64,000 nt of DNA from Candidatus Melainabacteria bacterium (GCA_016212515.1 JACRFZ010000008.1:1-64000); one strand, 5' to 3'; counted from the stretch's first letter, positions 9,435 through 18,228 are shown. The notes: generated from the letters alone by a model not told the origin. Translations and numbers: made by a program.

Positions 9435-10145
9435 TTAGTGGCGGCGTGCATAGGCATCCACAGCCTCATTCACCCGCCGATAATAAGCATTGACGGCGCT
9501 GCCCGGTCTTGCCCCCGGTCGAGTCAAGCCGCCGGTGCCAAGCGGGTCACCTGGTTCGCGATCTTTTTTGAGAGCCTCTTTGTATTCCCGATATTCCTTA
9601 TCGAGCTGCTTCAGCTCTTCGGGGCTCATGCCGTCCCTCACCTGCTTCTCGATAACACGCTCTGCGTCGCGCATGCGCTTATTTACAGTTTCATGCATGG
9701 GACAATCAGGAGCTTTCGGCATGGGCGAAGGCTCTATGGTGGCAAGTAAGCCCCAGGAGGAGAGTTCTTTCTTGTACTTGGCCATGGCTTCGTTTTCTTT
9801 TTCATACTGGCGGCGCTCCTGGGGGCTCATCTGCCCTTCCACCACGCGCCTCAGTTGCTCTGCGGCAGAGCTTCCCGCCCCTTCGCCGGTTGAGAATTGA
9901 TCGGCAGGGCGGTCGCTGCGCTCAGCTAGTTCCTTCAGCCCGTCTTTCTTGCCGCTGGTCCCCTTATCTAAGCCGCTAAACTCGACGCTGGGGAAACCCA
10001 ATTGGCCAAGACCAGTATCATTAACGCGTTTATTCGACTCTGGCAGAAAGCCCGAGCCGCATTCATCATAAATCTTGCTGCTAAGCGACCTCTCGGCACC
10101 GGTATCGCAGATAGAAGCTTCTTGAGTACGATTAACTTCTTGCAT
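9435..10145 (-). CDS. Hydrophilic protein with duplicated M-S-x-E-E motif
   Basis: Not recognised. A charged, largely helical protein of about 236 residues. Two related segments are visible: LRRVVEGQMSPQERRQYEKE and VIEKQVRDGMSPEELKQLDK, each followed by a K/E-rich helix. The same motif occurs in the next gene (8729-9340). The ATG at 10145 is preferred to the GTG nine bases earlier, because the CAGGAG ribosome-binding site would abut the GTG but sits eight bases before the ATG. No signal peptide. Function unknown; probably acts in the cytosol, or is exported by a route without a classical signal. Confidence 0.7.
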   Translation of the reverse strand: MQEVNRTQEASICDTGAERSLSSKIYDECGSGFLPESNKRVNDTGLGQLGFPSVEFSGLDKGTSGKKDGLKELAERSDRPADQFSTGEGAGSSAAEQLRRVVEGQMSPQERRQYEKENEAMAKYKKELSSWGLLATIEPSPMPKAPDCPMHETVNKRMRDAERVIEKQVRDGMSPEELKQLDKEYREYKEALKKDREPGDPLGTGGLTRPGARPGSAVNAYYRRVNEAVDAYARRH

Positions 10146-10301
10146 GTCTGGCACTCCTGGTAAGAAAATTGCCTTTCGCGCCGACCTGAAACGGTCTTGC
10201 TCGGCAGATTCACTTTAGGAGGGTGAGACCGTCAAACCAGGGTCAGAAAGATTAAAACAGACACGGCGGATGTAGCGCGGCGCTGAAGCGACTGCTTAGG
10301 C

Positions 10302-10738
10302 TCAAGAACCGAAGAGTCGCTTATCAAATTGGAAGGGCGCAAGCTCTACAGTCTTGACCAAAGACATTTGAGGATGCCTGGGATTGAGAATCAGGTTCCT
10401 CTCCACCGATATCACAGCCGAAGGCACAACCAATGCCAGGCTGCGCCCGCTACTCAGCCAGGCATCACCAAAACGGAAAGACTCTTTCTCAGATGGTGCA
10501 GAGGAAGCAGGAAAGTTTCCATGCTGCCGGTTTCGGGCACTTCTATCTTCAACCAAACAAGATCTGCAGGCAGATTGTCAAAGTTCAAATGCACAAGCAA
10601 TTCTAGAGCAGCAAGGGAAAGATGCGATGAAGTGTAGATCGCAGGCAGACCGGGAGAGTTCCACCTGCCGCCAAATAACCGCGCCCCCTCACCGTCCAAT
10701 GCGCTGTGAGGCGCACAGCAAATTCGATAGACAAACAT
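10302..10738 (-). pseudogene. RES-domain toxin, frameshifted
   Basis: The N-terminal part (10,738 down to about 10,500) has the RES-family start: R-I-C-C, the GARLFGGRWNSPGLPAIYTS phrase and ALELLVHL. After about residue 75 that frame runs to a premature stop at 10,454. The missing C-terminal half is found in the -1 frame to 10,302 and contains W-L-S-S-G, VVPSAV and NPRHPQ followed by F-D-K-R-L, all expected in RES toxins. The break lies between about 10,470 and 10,520 and fits loss of one base. RES toxins (MbcT/ParT relatives) degrade NAD+ or modify nucleotides. The gene overlaps the antitoxin stop as TGATG, which implies translational coupling. It is probably inactive unless the shift is a sequencing error or is recoded. 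Confidence 0.8.
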
Positions 10739-11217
10739 CAGGAATAAATGCCATGGGCAATTCTGCCAAGCAAAGAATCCACAATCCTGGCACCATAATC
10801 AGTGCGCAACAAATCCAGCGGCAATCTACCTTCTATAGCTCGGTTAGCCGTGCGCAGCCACCTTTTCGCTTTCTCTTTATCTCCGAACACCTCGACGGCG
10901 AATTCATGAGTTCTAGCCAGTCTGGCAATCAGATCGGACTCTTCTATGCTCAAACGCTGCTTGGCACCACGGCGCCGGGATAGGGTTCTGGCGGGAATGA
11001 AAGACTTCAGTTCGGCGCCGTCAATGATTCCCAGCTTTTCAATAGTAGAGAGAGTATCTGCAGGCAGCCCCTCATTCAATAGTCTGAGCATCTCCATATC
11101 GGAGCTTACGTCCGGCGGAAGTTCCGAACATCCCAATATAACTTTGACGACTCTGTCTCTATCCATGAATTTCACAACTCTTGCCCGCAGCTCTGGCGAT
11201 TCGCCTTTTGCCTTCAA
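10738..11217 (-). CDS. Xre/MbcA/ParS-type antitoxin (DUF2384 family)
   Basis: A 159-residue protein whose C-terminal half matches the antitoxin toxin-binding domain that partners RES toxins: A-V-E-V-F-G-D-K-E-K-A-K-R-W-L followed by a GRLPLDLLRTDYGARIVDSL-type segment ending in RIAHGIYS. The N-terminal part is helical and probably binds DNA. The listed start is TTG at 11217, because an in-frame stop lies just upstream; the ATG at 11166 is an alternative. The antitoxin is intact although its toxin is frameshifted. It should still autorepress the operon. Confidence 0.8.
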   Translation of the reverse strand: MKAKGESPELRARVVKFMDRDRVVKVILGCSELPPDVSSDMEMLRLLNEGLPADTLSTIEKLGIIDGAELKSFIPARTLSRRRGAKQRLSIEESDLIARLARTHEFAVEVFGDKEKAKRWLRTANRAIEGRLPLDLLRTDYGARIVDSLLGRIAHGIYS

Positions 11218-11302
11218 TCATAACGCCACTTGGCACGGGCGACAAGTGGTGGGCTGAAAACAAGGCTCCAGCGGGCAAAGTTGTGCCACTCGGCAGCGCC
11301 GT

Positions 11303-12259
11303 TCAGAACAGCCGGTCTAGGAAAGCCGCCACCGCTTGCTCAAGAGAGCCCACGTAGGTGTCGTACATATCGTTGTGATTGGCAGACTCTATGGCGACAA
11401 GTTGCTTTGGCTCAGCCGCCTTTTTGTATAGCAACTCCGATTCGGTGAAGGGAATGATGCTGTCGGCTTTCCCGTGCACAATCAGCAGTGGCGCGTGAGG
11501 TTCGGCCATTATGCCGGCTGTATCAAGCTTGTTTTTCGGAAAGAGAAAATCAGGATAAAGCCGCATCAATAGCATCTTTTTGCGAGCCACATGGGGCAAA
11601 GAGGCAAAGGTAGACTGCAAGATCACAGCCCCCACCTGCCGCTTCGATGCCACATGAGCAGCCACTCCGCCACCCAGAGATTCGCCATAAAGCACAATCT
11701 TTTCTGGTTTTACGCCCTTTTGCGTAACCAGATAATCGTAAGCGGCCAGACCGTCCCGGCAAATATTATCGATGGAAGGCTCGCCCTCGCTCTCGCCGTA
11801 GCCCTGATAATCATAGGCTAACACCGACATTTTCTGCCGCAAAAGAAGCTCAATGAGCGGACCACGATGTGAGATATTGCCGCCATTGCCGTGACTGATG
11901 ATTACAGCCCCCCTGGCGCCATCTACTGCAAAGTACCAGGCGCTCAGCTTACGACTGTTTTCACCCACTATTTGCACGTTTACTTTGGCGACGCCGGCCA
12001 GCTCGGCAAAGTCGATGGCGTGTTGCTTGAGCGGGAAGAAAAGCATTTTATTGTAGAGCGGCATGGCCACGACCGGCGTGAGCACCAGATAGAAGATAGC
12101 CACTTGCGGAATAATACCCAGCAAATTCTCGATCAATTGCTTCCTACTTGTTATTGAAAGCTTCGCCAGACAATCTTGCCAGTTTCTCAACGAAAAGGCA
12201 CCTGTAAGATCATCCCAGAAACTGGCGCCCAGTTCGCGCAAAAGCCGTGCCGCATTCAT
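11303..12259 (-). CDS. Membrane-anchored alpha/beta hydrolase
   Basis: An alpha/beta-hydrolase-fold protein of about 318 residues. A hydrophobic segment near the N-terminus (LLGIIPQVAIFYLVLTPVVA) should anchor it in the membrane. The oxyanion region is HGNGGN, the nucleophile elbow is GESLGGG, a late Asp occurs in HGKADSIIP, and the catalytic His in ANHNDMY. This matches the serine-aminopeptidase S33 / BAAT-like hydrolases often annotated as bem46-like. The ATG at 12259 is chosen over the GTG at 12328 because GGAG lies about ten bases upstream. The substrate is unknown; an ester or thioester is likely. Confidence 0.85.
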   Translation of the reverse strand: MNAARLLRELGASFWDDLTGAFSLRNWQDCLAKLSITSRKQLIENLLGIIPQVAIFYLVLTPVVAMPLYNKMLFFPLKQHAIDFAELAGVAKVNVQIVGENSRKLSAWYFAVDGARGAVIISHGNGGNISHRGPLIELLLRQKMSVLAYDYQGYGESEGEPSIDNICRDGLAAYDYLVTQKGVKPEKIVLYGESLGGGVAAHVASKRQVGAVILQSTFASLPHVARKKMLLMRLYPDFLFPKNKLDTAGIMAEPHAPLLIVHGKADSIIPFTESELLYKKAAEPKQLVAIESANHNDMYDTYVGSLEQAVAAFLDRLF

Positions 12260-12403
12260 TTTTGCACAACTCCGCAAGGTTGGTAAAACTTCAGGCCAGT
12301 ATAAGGCGCCTCGACAAACCATGCTCACGGCAGTAACAGTTAATCAACTGTTGGTTCGGGGAACATGGGAAAGTAGCTTTCTCATGAGGAGAAATGGGGA
12401 AAA

Positions 12404-13387
12404 TTGAACAGAGAAATGCCGTGGCTATTTGAAAGTAACTTCAATCGTCCCTATCCCAAAGAGTCAGAGATTGAAAGCATAAAGGCACAAAAGCTCTTTA
12501 GCTTCCCCGGTCACTCGCCGAAGTTCAATTTTGCCGCAATGCAAATCGGCTTTCAGGGCGACCCAATCGTAATACTTGATACCGATAGCAACAGATTGCT
12601 TCCCCCCGGGGCCACTTTGAAGGAAACTCGAGTAGACCCGGCAATTGAAACCAAGCTACTTCACTTCAAAGATGACGAAACGCTGGAACTCAATTTAGCA
12701 ACGGACTTACATTGCCGCTTTGCACAGCCGCTTCTATCGGGAGATTATCTCGTCCTCTTAAGAGATTTCGGAACCAAAGAGCCGAATGTAGCAATCGCGA
12801 CAAAGCAAGGAACTATAGAACACAAATTCCGAATTCACCCCGACGTAGAAGACCTACAGGTCTCAAAAGACGGCAAGATTTGGGTGGGCTTCGGAGATGA
12901 AGGTGTATTTAGCCGCGATCCTGTTGCCGCAAATATAATCGCCTGCCTAGATCAAGAAGGCCGTTTGCTGTTTCCCGACCGCTACTACGAATGCTTCGAC
13001 TGCTGGTGCTGCAGCGTCAATATCGTAAGTGAAGACACAGTTTGGATAAGCACTAATATGGGCAGACTTATCAAGATCAATGACTTGAGAATTGAGAGAG
13101 TCTACGAAAAGAAAAATAGTATCAGCAGTACCTTTTGCTTGGCAGGCAATAGCATTTGCTGGGCGCCCCCGGCAAAGTTACAGGCTACATTGATGCCGGC
13201 GATGAAGTACGATTTTTTCATATGCACATCTCTAGATAGCGCAGAAATGCGCTTTCTGCGCGCAGTCGATGAGGACGGCATCACCATTGCCCACGAAAGT
13301 TTCGCCGCCCGCGGTTCCAAAATGTATATCAAAGCCGACTGCTCAGTCTACGTCTTTGACCTGCAAGAAAACTTGCCCAACCGCTAG
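12404..13387 (+). CDS. Beta-propeller-like hypothetical protein
   Basis: A 327-residue soluble protein without signal peptide. The phrase DLQVSKDGKIWVGFGDEGVF and recurring short strands separated by turns resemble beta-propeller blades seen in a family of uncharacterised bacterial proteins. A Cys-rich patch (E-C-F-D-C-W-C-C) lies around residues 197-204. The start is TTG at 12404, or ATG at 12416. It stands alone between oppositely oriented genes. Function unknown; such proteins usually act as binding modules. Confidence 0.65.
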   Translation: MNREMPWLFESNFNRPYPKESEIESIKAQKLFSFPGHSPKFNFAAMQIGFQGDPIVILDTDSNRLLPPGATLKETRVDPAIETKLLHFKDDETLELNLATDLHCRFAQPLLSGDYLVLLRDFGTKEPNVAIATKQGTIEHKFRIHPDVEDLQVSKDGKIWVGFGDEGVFSRDPVAANIIACLDQEGRLLFPDRYYECFDCWCCSVNIVSEDTVWISTNMGRLIKINDLRIERVYEKKNSISSTFCLAGNSICWAPPAKLQATLMPAMKYDFFICTSLDSAEMRFLRAVDEDGITIAHESFAARGSKMYIKADCSVYVFDLQENLPNR

Positions 13388-13478
13388 TAGAGGGTCTCTA
13401 CAGAAAAGGCAATACCGCGACTCTCCTTGACGATGGCAGAGCCCGGGAAGTGCGTATCACTCAGAAACAGAAAGCGCC

Positions 13479-14651
13479 TCAAATCTCCTGGTCGGCCATA
13501 CGCGGCAGGGTGGCCGTGAGCGCACTTAAGCCTGCTGCAGTCAGCACGCAGTCTACGACTCCTTGTGGATAACCCCAATCCGCAAGAGAGGGCTCGCCCT
13601 GTTCTTTATTCCAGAAATACGGGAAGAGTCCGTTTGCGTCCCGATTTCTCCACAGGACGGAGGCATTGCTTTTAATCCACTGATCATAGTCGGCGGCATT
13701 AGAGCCGGCGCCGTGCAGCAAGTTATTGACTTGGCCCAGATTCCTCATGAAAGTGCCTTTGCCGGCGGCATAATCCAACCAGTAGTTAGACACGGGCGTC
13801 AGGTCTTCATGCAATATGTCGCCACCCACCACCCGCTTGGCTTTCACGGTTTTGGCCACAAAAACGGCCATCTGAGGTGTGAAGGGACCATCGCCGGCGG
13901 TGGCATAAAAACAGCTCATAAGCAAGCCCTGATCGCCAAGCCAGGCCCAGTTAGGCTGCCACTCATCATTCTTACCACCCTCACAGGGCATTTTGAAGAA
14001 GCGCTGCCAGATCAAATCTTCTTCGTTGAAGAGTAATTTCTGTTCGTAACCCTGGTGGAAAAAATCCCAGGCTTTGCTAACTCCGGTAGCGCAGTCACTT
14101 TCACCGGCAGCCACAAGTTTCTGCGCCACTTGCCAGAATATGGCGTTAGTGACGGTGTTGCGACCGGCCAGGCGCTCGTCTGAATCGGTGTTGGCGATGC
14201 CGCCAGTGATCGAATACGAATTGCCGCCGTCGGACCAATTCAGTGTAGTATCCTTCCATACACTGAACATGGCAGTGTAACAGTTGAGGGCGTTCTGCCG
14301 GAATGTCGCCTTTTGATCAGGGCTATAACCAAGTATATCCCCATAGGTATATGCAGCAGCAAAAGCCAGCCCCCACCAGCCATAATCATCGGTCCACCAG
14401 CCGTTTTTGCTGCGCCAGCGGCTGGGATCATTGCCATCCACATTTTCATTGAAATAGATCAGCGCATCAACGGCAAAGCCGTAGTTGTCCTTGACGCCGG
14501 CGGCGTACATGGCATCGAGTGCCACCAGAAAGGTATTACCGGCCATCCAGAAGCGACCGCCGTTGGAAATACCTCGAAAAGGATTGGCGTGGTCAAAGAC
14601 CTTAGCCAGACTGCCCAGGGTGGATACTACCGCTTCCTTGCATGTGGTCAT
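13479..14651 (-). CDS. GH76-like glycoside hydrolase
   Basis: A 390-residue (alpha/alpha)6-barrel-type protein. The W-W-T-D-D-Y-G-W-W motif (about residues 85-93) matches the catalytic Asp-Asp pair of glycoside hydrolase family 76 (alpha-1,6-mannanases), and a later G-R-N-T-V-T-N-A-I-F-W segment matches the family's conserved TNA region. GH76 enzymes cleave alpha-mannan of fungal walls or endogenous lipomannan-like glycans. No signal peptide is visible, which is unusual for a family that is often secreted. The ATG at 14651 is supported by AAAGGA six bases upstream. An operator-like GACCGGTCTATT lies about 150 bp upstream. Confidence 0.7.
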   Translation of the reverse strand: MTTCKEAVVSTLGSLAKVFDHANPFRGISNGGRFWMAGNTFLVALDAMYAAGVKDNYGFAVDALIYFNENVDGNDPSRWRSKNGWWTDDYGWWGLAFAAAYTYGDILGYSPDQKATFRQNALNCYTAMFSVWKDTTLNWSDGGNSYSITGGIANTDSDERLAGRNTVTNAIFWQVAQKLVAAGESDCATGVSKAWDFFHQGYEQKLLFNEEDLIWQRFFKMPCEGGKNDEWQPNWAWLGDQGLLMSCFYATAGDGPFTPQMAVFVAKTVKAKRVVGGDILHEDLTPVSNYWLDYAAGKGTFMRNLGQVNNLLHGAGSNAADYDQWIKSNASVLWRNRDANGLFPYFWNKEQGEPSLADWGYPQGVVDCVLTAAGLSALTATLPRMADQEI

Positions 14652-14803
14652 TATGTTTCCTTTCAAATAACGGGCAAGTGCCCAATGGCAACATGGGCAC
14701 TTATTTCACGGGAGAAATTCTAGGAGTTTCAAGCACTCATTTGCAAGCCCGCCGAAGGAAATCAAGATCAACTCAGCCATTCAATCTGTTCGTTTTTATA
14801 GCC

Positions 14804-14815
14804 GACCGGTCTATT
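14804..14815. promoter_or_regulatory. Operator-like site GACCGGTCTATT
   Basis: Contains the palindrome GACCGGTC and is identical over 12 bases to part of the site at 36,486-36,497 upstream of the TetR-regulator neighbourhood. It lies upstream of the GH76-like gene. Candidate TetR-family operator; inference from sequence identity only. Confidence 0.35.
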
Positions 14816-14937
14816 CTTCTGTCGCAAAAGAAAATAGTGGCAGTTGTGGAAGCGTTCAGAAGACAGCAAAAGAACACAGAAATAAAGCAAGAAAGAGAAA
14901 TTGAACGTGAAACAGAAAGAAGAAGAAGAAGAACACG

Positions 14938-14967
14938 AGAAAAAAGAGGAGGCATCCATGCCTCCTC
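14938..14967 (-). terminator. Rho-independent terminator of the 15045 gene
   Basis: On the minus strand, a perfect 10-bp stem (GAGGAGGCAT with ATGCCTCCTC, two-base loop) is followed directly by a T-run (TTTTTT). It lies about 80 bp past the stop of the leftward gene at 15,045. Confidence 0.85.
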
Positions 14968-15044
14968 CAGAAGCGATCTAGCACCAATCGCAACGTCGGA
15001 GCAGTCGTGGATAACTGACTCAGCCGACCACTAGACTCCGGTGC

Positions 15045-15647
15045 TTAATCGTGGGTGAAGCGCTTAGCGAGGCGATCTTTGGGATCAGGCTCGGGCAGCG
15101 ACAGATAGGTGGCGCGCAGATAATCCCAGAGAGCCAGGCGACTCCAATCAGGTTCGGCGGCCAACTGCATTTCTTTGGTGAGCAGCGGGTTGGGCAGGTA
15201 GATGTGCAAGGTCTGCTCGGCATCGGGCTCACGGCTATTGAAGCAGCGCAATCCCCAGTAAGTTGGCTCGTGGCGCGAATTTAGCTTGCGGTAGAGCTCT
15301 ACCCGCGAAGGCAAGCGCAAACGAGAGACCGCCTCAGAGCTTGGCACACAGCCGGTACCAACGTTCCAACCGACACAAAGGTGCAGGTGCCCGAACTGGC
15401 CGAACTCAACGGTCAAATAGCCGTCCAGATAGCCAAACTTAGTGGGCGCGCAGGGCGGTTCAAACTCCAGTACACCACCTTGCACAAGGATGCCGTACTG
15501 AATTTCCTGCCAGTGATCGAGAAAGAGATCGCGGAAAAGCTCACGCAAGAAAGCTTCGTCGGTGGGCAGGTTGTAGATTTCCAGAAGACCGTTGCCGAGT
15601 TCTTCAACGAGGGTGGGAGTAAGGGAAGTAGTTTCGGTTTTGCTCAT
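15045..15647 (-). CDS. Conserved hypothetical protein downstream of NiCoT transporter
   Basis: A 200-residue soluble protein, not recognised with certainty. Distinctive parts are DHWQEIQYGILVQGGVLEFE, the FGYLDGYLTVEFGQFGHLHLCVGWN region and the SRHEPTYWGLRCFNS region. His/Cys-containing strands (H-L-H-L-C near residue 90) could bind metal, and the gene follows a nickel/cobalt transporter on the same strand after 147 bp, so a role in metal handling is possible (inference). A strong terminator follows it, consistent with its being the last gene of a unit. The ATG at 15647 is clear. Confidence 0.7.
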   Translation of the reverse strand: MSKTETTSLTPTLVEELGNGLLEIYNLPTDEAFLRELFRDLFLDHWQEIQYGILVQGGVLEFEPPCAPTKFGYLDGYLTVEFGQFGHLHLCVGWNVGTGCVPSSEAVSRLRLPSRVELYRKLNSRHEPTYWGLRCFNSREPDAEQTLHIYLPNPLLTKEMQLAAEPDWSRLALWDYLRATYLSLPEPDPKDRLAKRFTHD

Positions 15648-15794
15648 GGTTTTACCCTGGTCAAAAGGTTCACAGGCACCGGATGGTGCCCGTGTTTGCG
15701 GATGAAAGAAAAAGGACGGCGCCGCAGGACTGAGCCAGGACGAGGTTTCTCTCCAGCCAGGAAGTAAGGGTCTTCGCCCTCAGCGATAACTCTA

Positions 15795-16841
15795 TTAAGG
15801 CTTGCGCTCAGTCAGGCTGTCATAGCCGCGCAGGCGGTAGAGAAGCATGGAGGCGGTCCAACTGACGATGAAGATGCCGATGATGTAGAAGCCCCAGTTT
15901 TCAAGTTCGAGCCCGTTGGCAAAGTCCCACAGCCAACCGGTGGCACCGGTATGTTTGCTGATGATTTGCAAGCCTTCGATGCCGCCTATGAATAACGCAA
16001 TCATCACGGAAGTAAAAGTGATGGTGACGTTGTAATAGAGCTTCCTGGCAGGCTTGAGAAAAGCCCAACCGTAGGCGCCCAGCATCAATATGCCGTCGAG
16101 GGTGTCAATCAGGGTCATACCGACCGTGAAGGCGAGCGGAATCACGAGAATGACGGAAAGCGGCATACTGCTCACGCCGGTGGAACCGGACATGCCGAGC
16201 AAAGCCACTTCGCTTGCCGTGTCGAAGCCAAGACCGAACAAGAGTCCGACCCAGTACATACTCCAGCTAGTGCCGACCATATTCAGCACCGGTTTCAATA
16301 TGCGCGCCAGAAGCCCGCCGGTGCTCAAATATTCCTCCAGAGTCAGGTCATGGGGGTGGTCGCCTCGCACCAGTTTGCGCCAGGTCTTGAATGTATCCAC
16401 CAGCACAAAGAGGTTGATGAAGCCGATGGCCAGAAGAAAGAAGCAGGAGGCCAGCGAAGAAACCAACACGCCGGTTTCTTTGTAGACAGGCAGCATGTCG
16501 TTGACGAAAGAGGCCGAGACGGCTACCAGCATGCACATGACAATCACGATGCTGGAATGCCCGAGGGCAAAGAAAAATCCCACGCCCACAGGTTTCTTGC
16601 CGTCCTGCATGAGCTTGCGAGTGGTGTTATCTATGGCGGCAATATGATCGGGATCCACCGAATGGCGCAAACCCAATCCGTAAGCAAGAAGGGCCAGACC
16701 AAGCAATGTGGGATAACTTGAGGCATGGGACAGGAGTAAGAAAATGACAACTGCATGAAAGACAAATATCAATGCAGCAATTAATATCAAGCGTTGCTTG
16801 AGTCCAGGTGACTTTAAAAGTTCGCGCAAGCTATCGAGCAT
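15795..16841 (-). CDS. NiCoT-family nickel/cobalt transporter
   Basis: A 348-residue inner-membrane permease with about eight transmembrane segments. The family signature, usually R-H-A-[VF]-D-A-D-H-I, appears as R-H-S-V-D-P-D-H-I-A-A-I-D-N (residues 59-72), and the second conserved region F-F-A-L-G-H-S-S-I-V is present about 20 residues later; both line the ion path. NiCoT (HoxN/NixA) proteins import Ni2+ or Co2+ by secondary transport. Which ion is used cannot be read from the sequence. No nickel enzyme is encoded nearby. No known metal riboswitch was recognised in the leader. Confidence 0.92.
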   Translation of the reverse strand: MLDSLRELLKSPGLKQRLILIAALIFVFHAVVIFLLLSHASSYPTLLGLALLAYGLGLRHSVDPDHIAAIDNTTRKLMQDGKKPVGVGFFFALGHSSIVIVMCMLVAVSASFVNDMLPVYKETGVLVSSLASCFFLLAIGFINLFVLVDTFKTWRKLVRGDHPHDLTLEEYLSTGGLLARILKPVLNMVGTSWSMYWVGLLFGLGFDTASEVALLGMSGSTGVSSMPLSVILVIPLAFTVGMTLIDTLDGILMLGAYGWAFLKPARKLYYNVTITFTSVMIALFIGGIEGLQIISKHTGATGWLWDFANGLELENWGFYIIGIFIVSWTASMLLYRLRGYDSLTERKP

Positions 16842-17307
16842 AGAGGCTCCGGTTCAGTTTAATCACAAGTCAGTCGTCAAGGCATGCTCGACCTGAAATC
16901 AATCACAAGCGCTTGCACCCGGATCAACCACATTGTGCTGCAAAAACACAAAGAAATGCGGTGATGATTGGGGCAATGCCTGGTAAAGAGTTTCGAACAG
17001 GTCCTTTTCAGAATGAAAATTTGATATTAAGCAGACTCTCTTTTACCCGGGCGAAAGAGGGTATTTCAAGCTCAAATTGCTTTCCTTCACTATTCTGAAC
17101 AAAATTAAGACCAGGAGACAAACAAGAGACTCACCCAAGGAGCGGCATAGCGGCCCACTGCGATCAAATGGGTGGAAAATTAGCGCTAGCTAAAACATCT
17201 TGATATGAAGTTGTGGGGCGGAGAGCATTTTGAGCGGTATATGCATTCGCTATACGCCTGCGCCAATGCAACAGTGTTTTTTTCGATGGTTTTTCTGCAA
17301 GCCGCGT
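16842..17307. other. Intergenic region, leader of the transporter gene
   Basis: About 465 bp with no convincing gene. The left part must carry the promoter and leader of the leftward NiCoT gene. I looked for cobalamin and NiCo riboswitch signatures and saw none. A short inverted repeat (TTAGC-GCTA-GCTAA) near 17,185-17,200 followed on the minus strand by TTTT could be a weak terminator for the gene at 17,308. Confidence 0.4.
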
Positions 17308-18180
17308 TTATTCTTTTTTCGCGTCGCCCTTCAGCCTTTCTGACTGCCTCAGTCTGGCTGACTGCACAAATTCTTCGAACAATTTCTGATTGCGCTCAAA
17401 AGCTCTTTCAGGGTGGAATTGCACACCAAGCACAAAGGCTCGATCAGGCATCTCCACCGCTTCCACCACACCATCGGCGGTGCTGGCTGCGGCTTTCAGA
17501 CCCTGTCCCAATTTGTCTACGCATTGATGGTGAGAGGTTGGTTCGGAAGCAGCTTTGTGCCCCAATATTTTTGACAGCTTGCTGCCTTCCGCAAAATCTA
17601 CGATATGACTGTTGAAGCCTTTCTGCCAGCCGTCCTTGCTGGCATGCATCACTTTTGATTCGGGACGGTGGGAGGGAATATCTTGAATGAGACTGCCGCC
17701 GGTGCCGATATTGAGAGCCTGACAGCCGGCACAGATACCCAGAAAAGGCATGTTCTTCTGAGCAATGGCTGCCTTTACCAGAGCCATGTCGAAGTCGGAG
17801 CGGGTCTTATCCATAATGGAAACCGAGGCATGGGGTCTTTCGCCATATAGCTCGGGCGGATAATCGTCGCCGCCGATCATGAGCACACCATCAAGATGGG
17901 GCAGCACCGTGCTCAAATCGGCAGGCGCCATAGGCGGCAATAAGACGGCGATGCCGCCTGCTTTCTGCACCGCTTCCACGTAGAGATGCGAGAGCCCGAT
18001 CTTGCGCGGCTTCTCGCCTTGCACATCGCAGTTGATACCGATGATAGGCTTGTTGGAAGCTTCAAGGGCGGCAGAGGGGGCTTTGTTTTCACCTGCCCAG
18101 ACAGACTGGCAGAGCCCTGAAACAAGCAGCCAGCCAAGAGCGAGAGAAAGCCTCTTCATCATAATTCCAGACTTATACAA
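17308..18180 (-). CDS. Exported class I glutamine-amidotransferase-like hydrolase (peptidase C26, PuuD-like)
   Basis: A 290-residue protein with an N-terminal signal peptide (about residues 1-29, ending near S-V-W-A-G). The catalytic domain has the nucleophile Cys in F-L-G-I-C-A-G-C-Q-A-L-N, the oxyanion-strand motif M-I-G-G-D-D-Y-P-P-E, and the His/Glu pair in GVQFHPER. This is the arrangement of gamma-glutamyl-GABA hydrolases and related gamma-glutamyl peptidases. Export is unusual for PuuD, which is cytosolic, so the substrate may be an envelope or extracellular gamma-glutamyl compound. It follows the TPR gene at 18,229 on the same strand after 48 bp. Confidence 0.9.
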   Translation of the reverse strand: MYKSGIMMKRLSLALGWLLVSGLCQSVWAGENKAPSAALEASNKPIIGINCDVQGEKPRKIGLSHLYVEAVQKAGGIAVLLPPMAPADLSTVLPHLDGVLMIGGDDYPPELYGERPHASVSIMDKTRSDFDMALVKAAIAQKNMPFLGICAGCQALNIGTGGSLIQDIPSHRPESKVMHASKDGWQKGFNSHIVDFAEGSKLSKILGHKAASEPTSHHQCVDKLGQGLKAAASTADGVVEAVEMPDRAFVLGVQFHPERAFERNQKLFEEFVQSARLRQSERLKGDAKKE

Positions 18181-18228
18181 AGACTTTCTCTCCTCTTGCT
18201 TGCTTTATTGCTTGACAGGCCGGGGCGT

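Larger units (their letters stand above)
14652..15044. other. Intergenic region with purine-rich tract
   Basis: About 390 bp with no credible gene. It holds the promoter region of the GH76-like gene, an operator-like site at 14,804, a strongly purine-rich stretch (about 14,866-14,950, A/G-rich on the plus strand) and a rho-independent terminator for the gene at 15,045. Short reading frames here are by-products of the repetitive purine tract. Confidence 0.6.

Noticed and set aside
14768..14959. Short leftward frames rich in Ser, Phe and Leu
   Set aside because: They arise from the purine-rich tract and have no start site or conserved features.
16842..17000. Cobalamin or NiCo riboswitch in the NiCoT leader
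   Set aside because: None of the conserved elements that I know for those riboswitches could be found on the minus strand.
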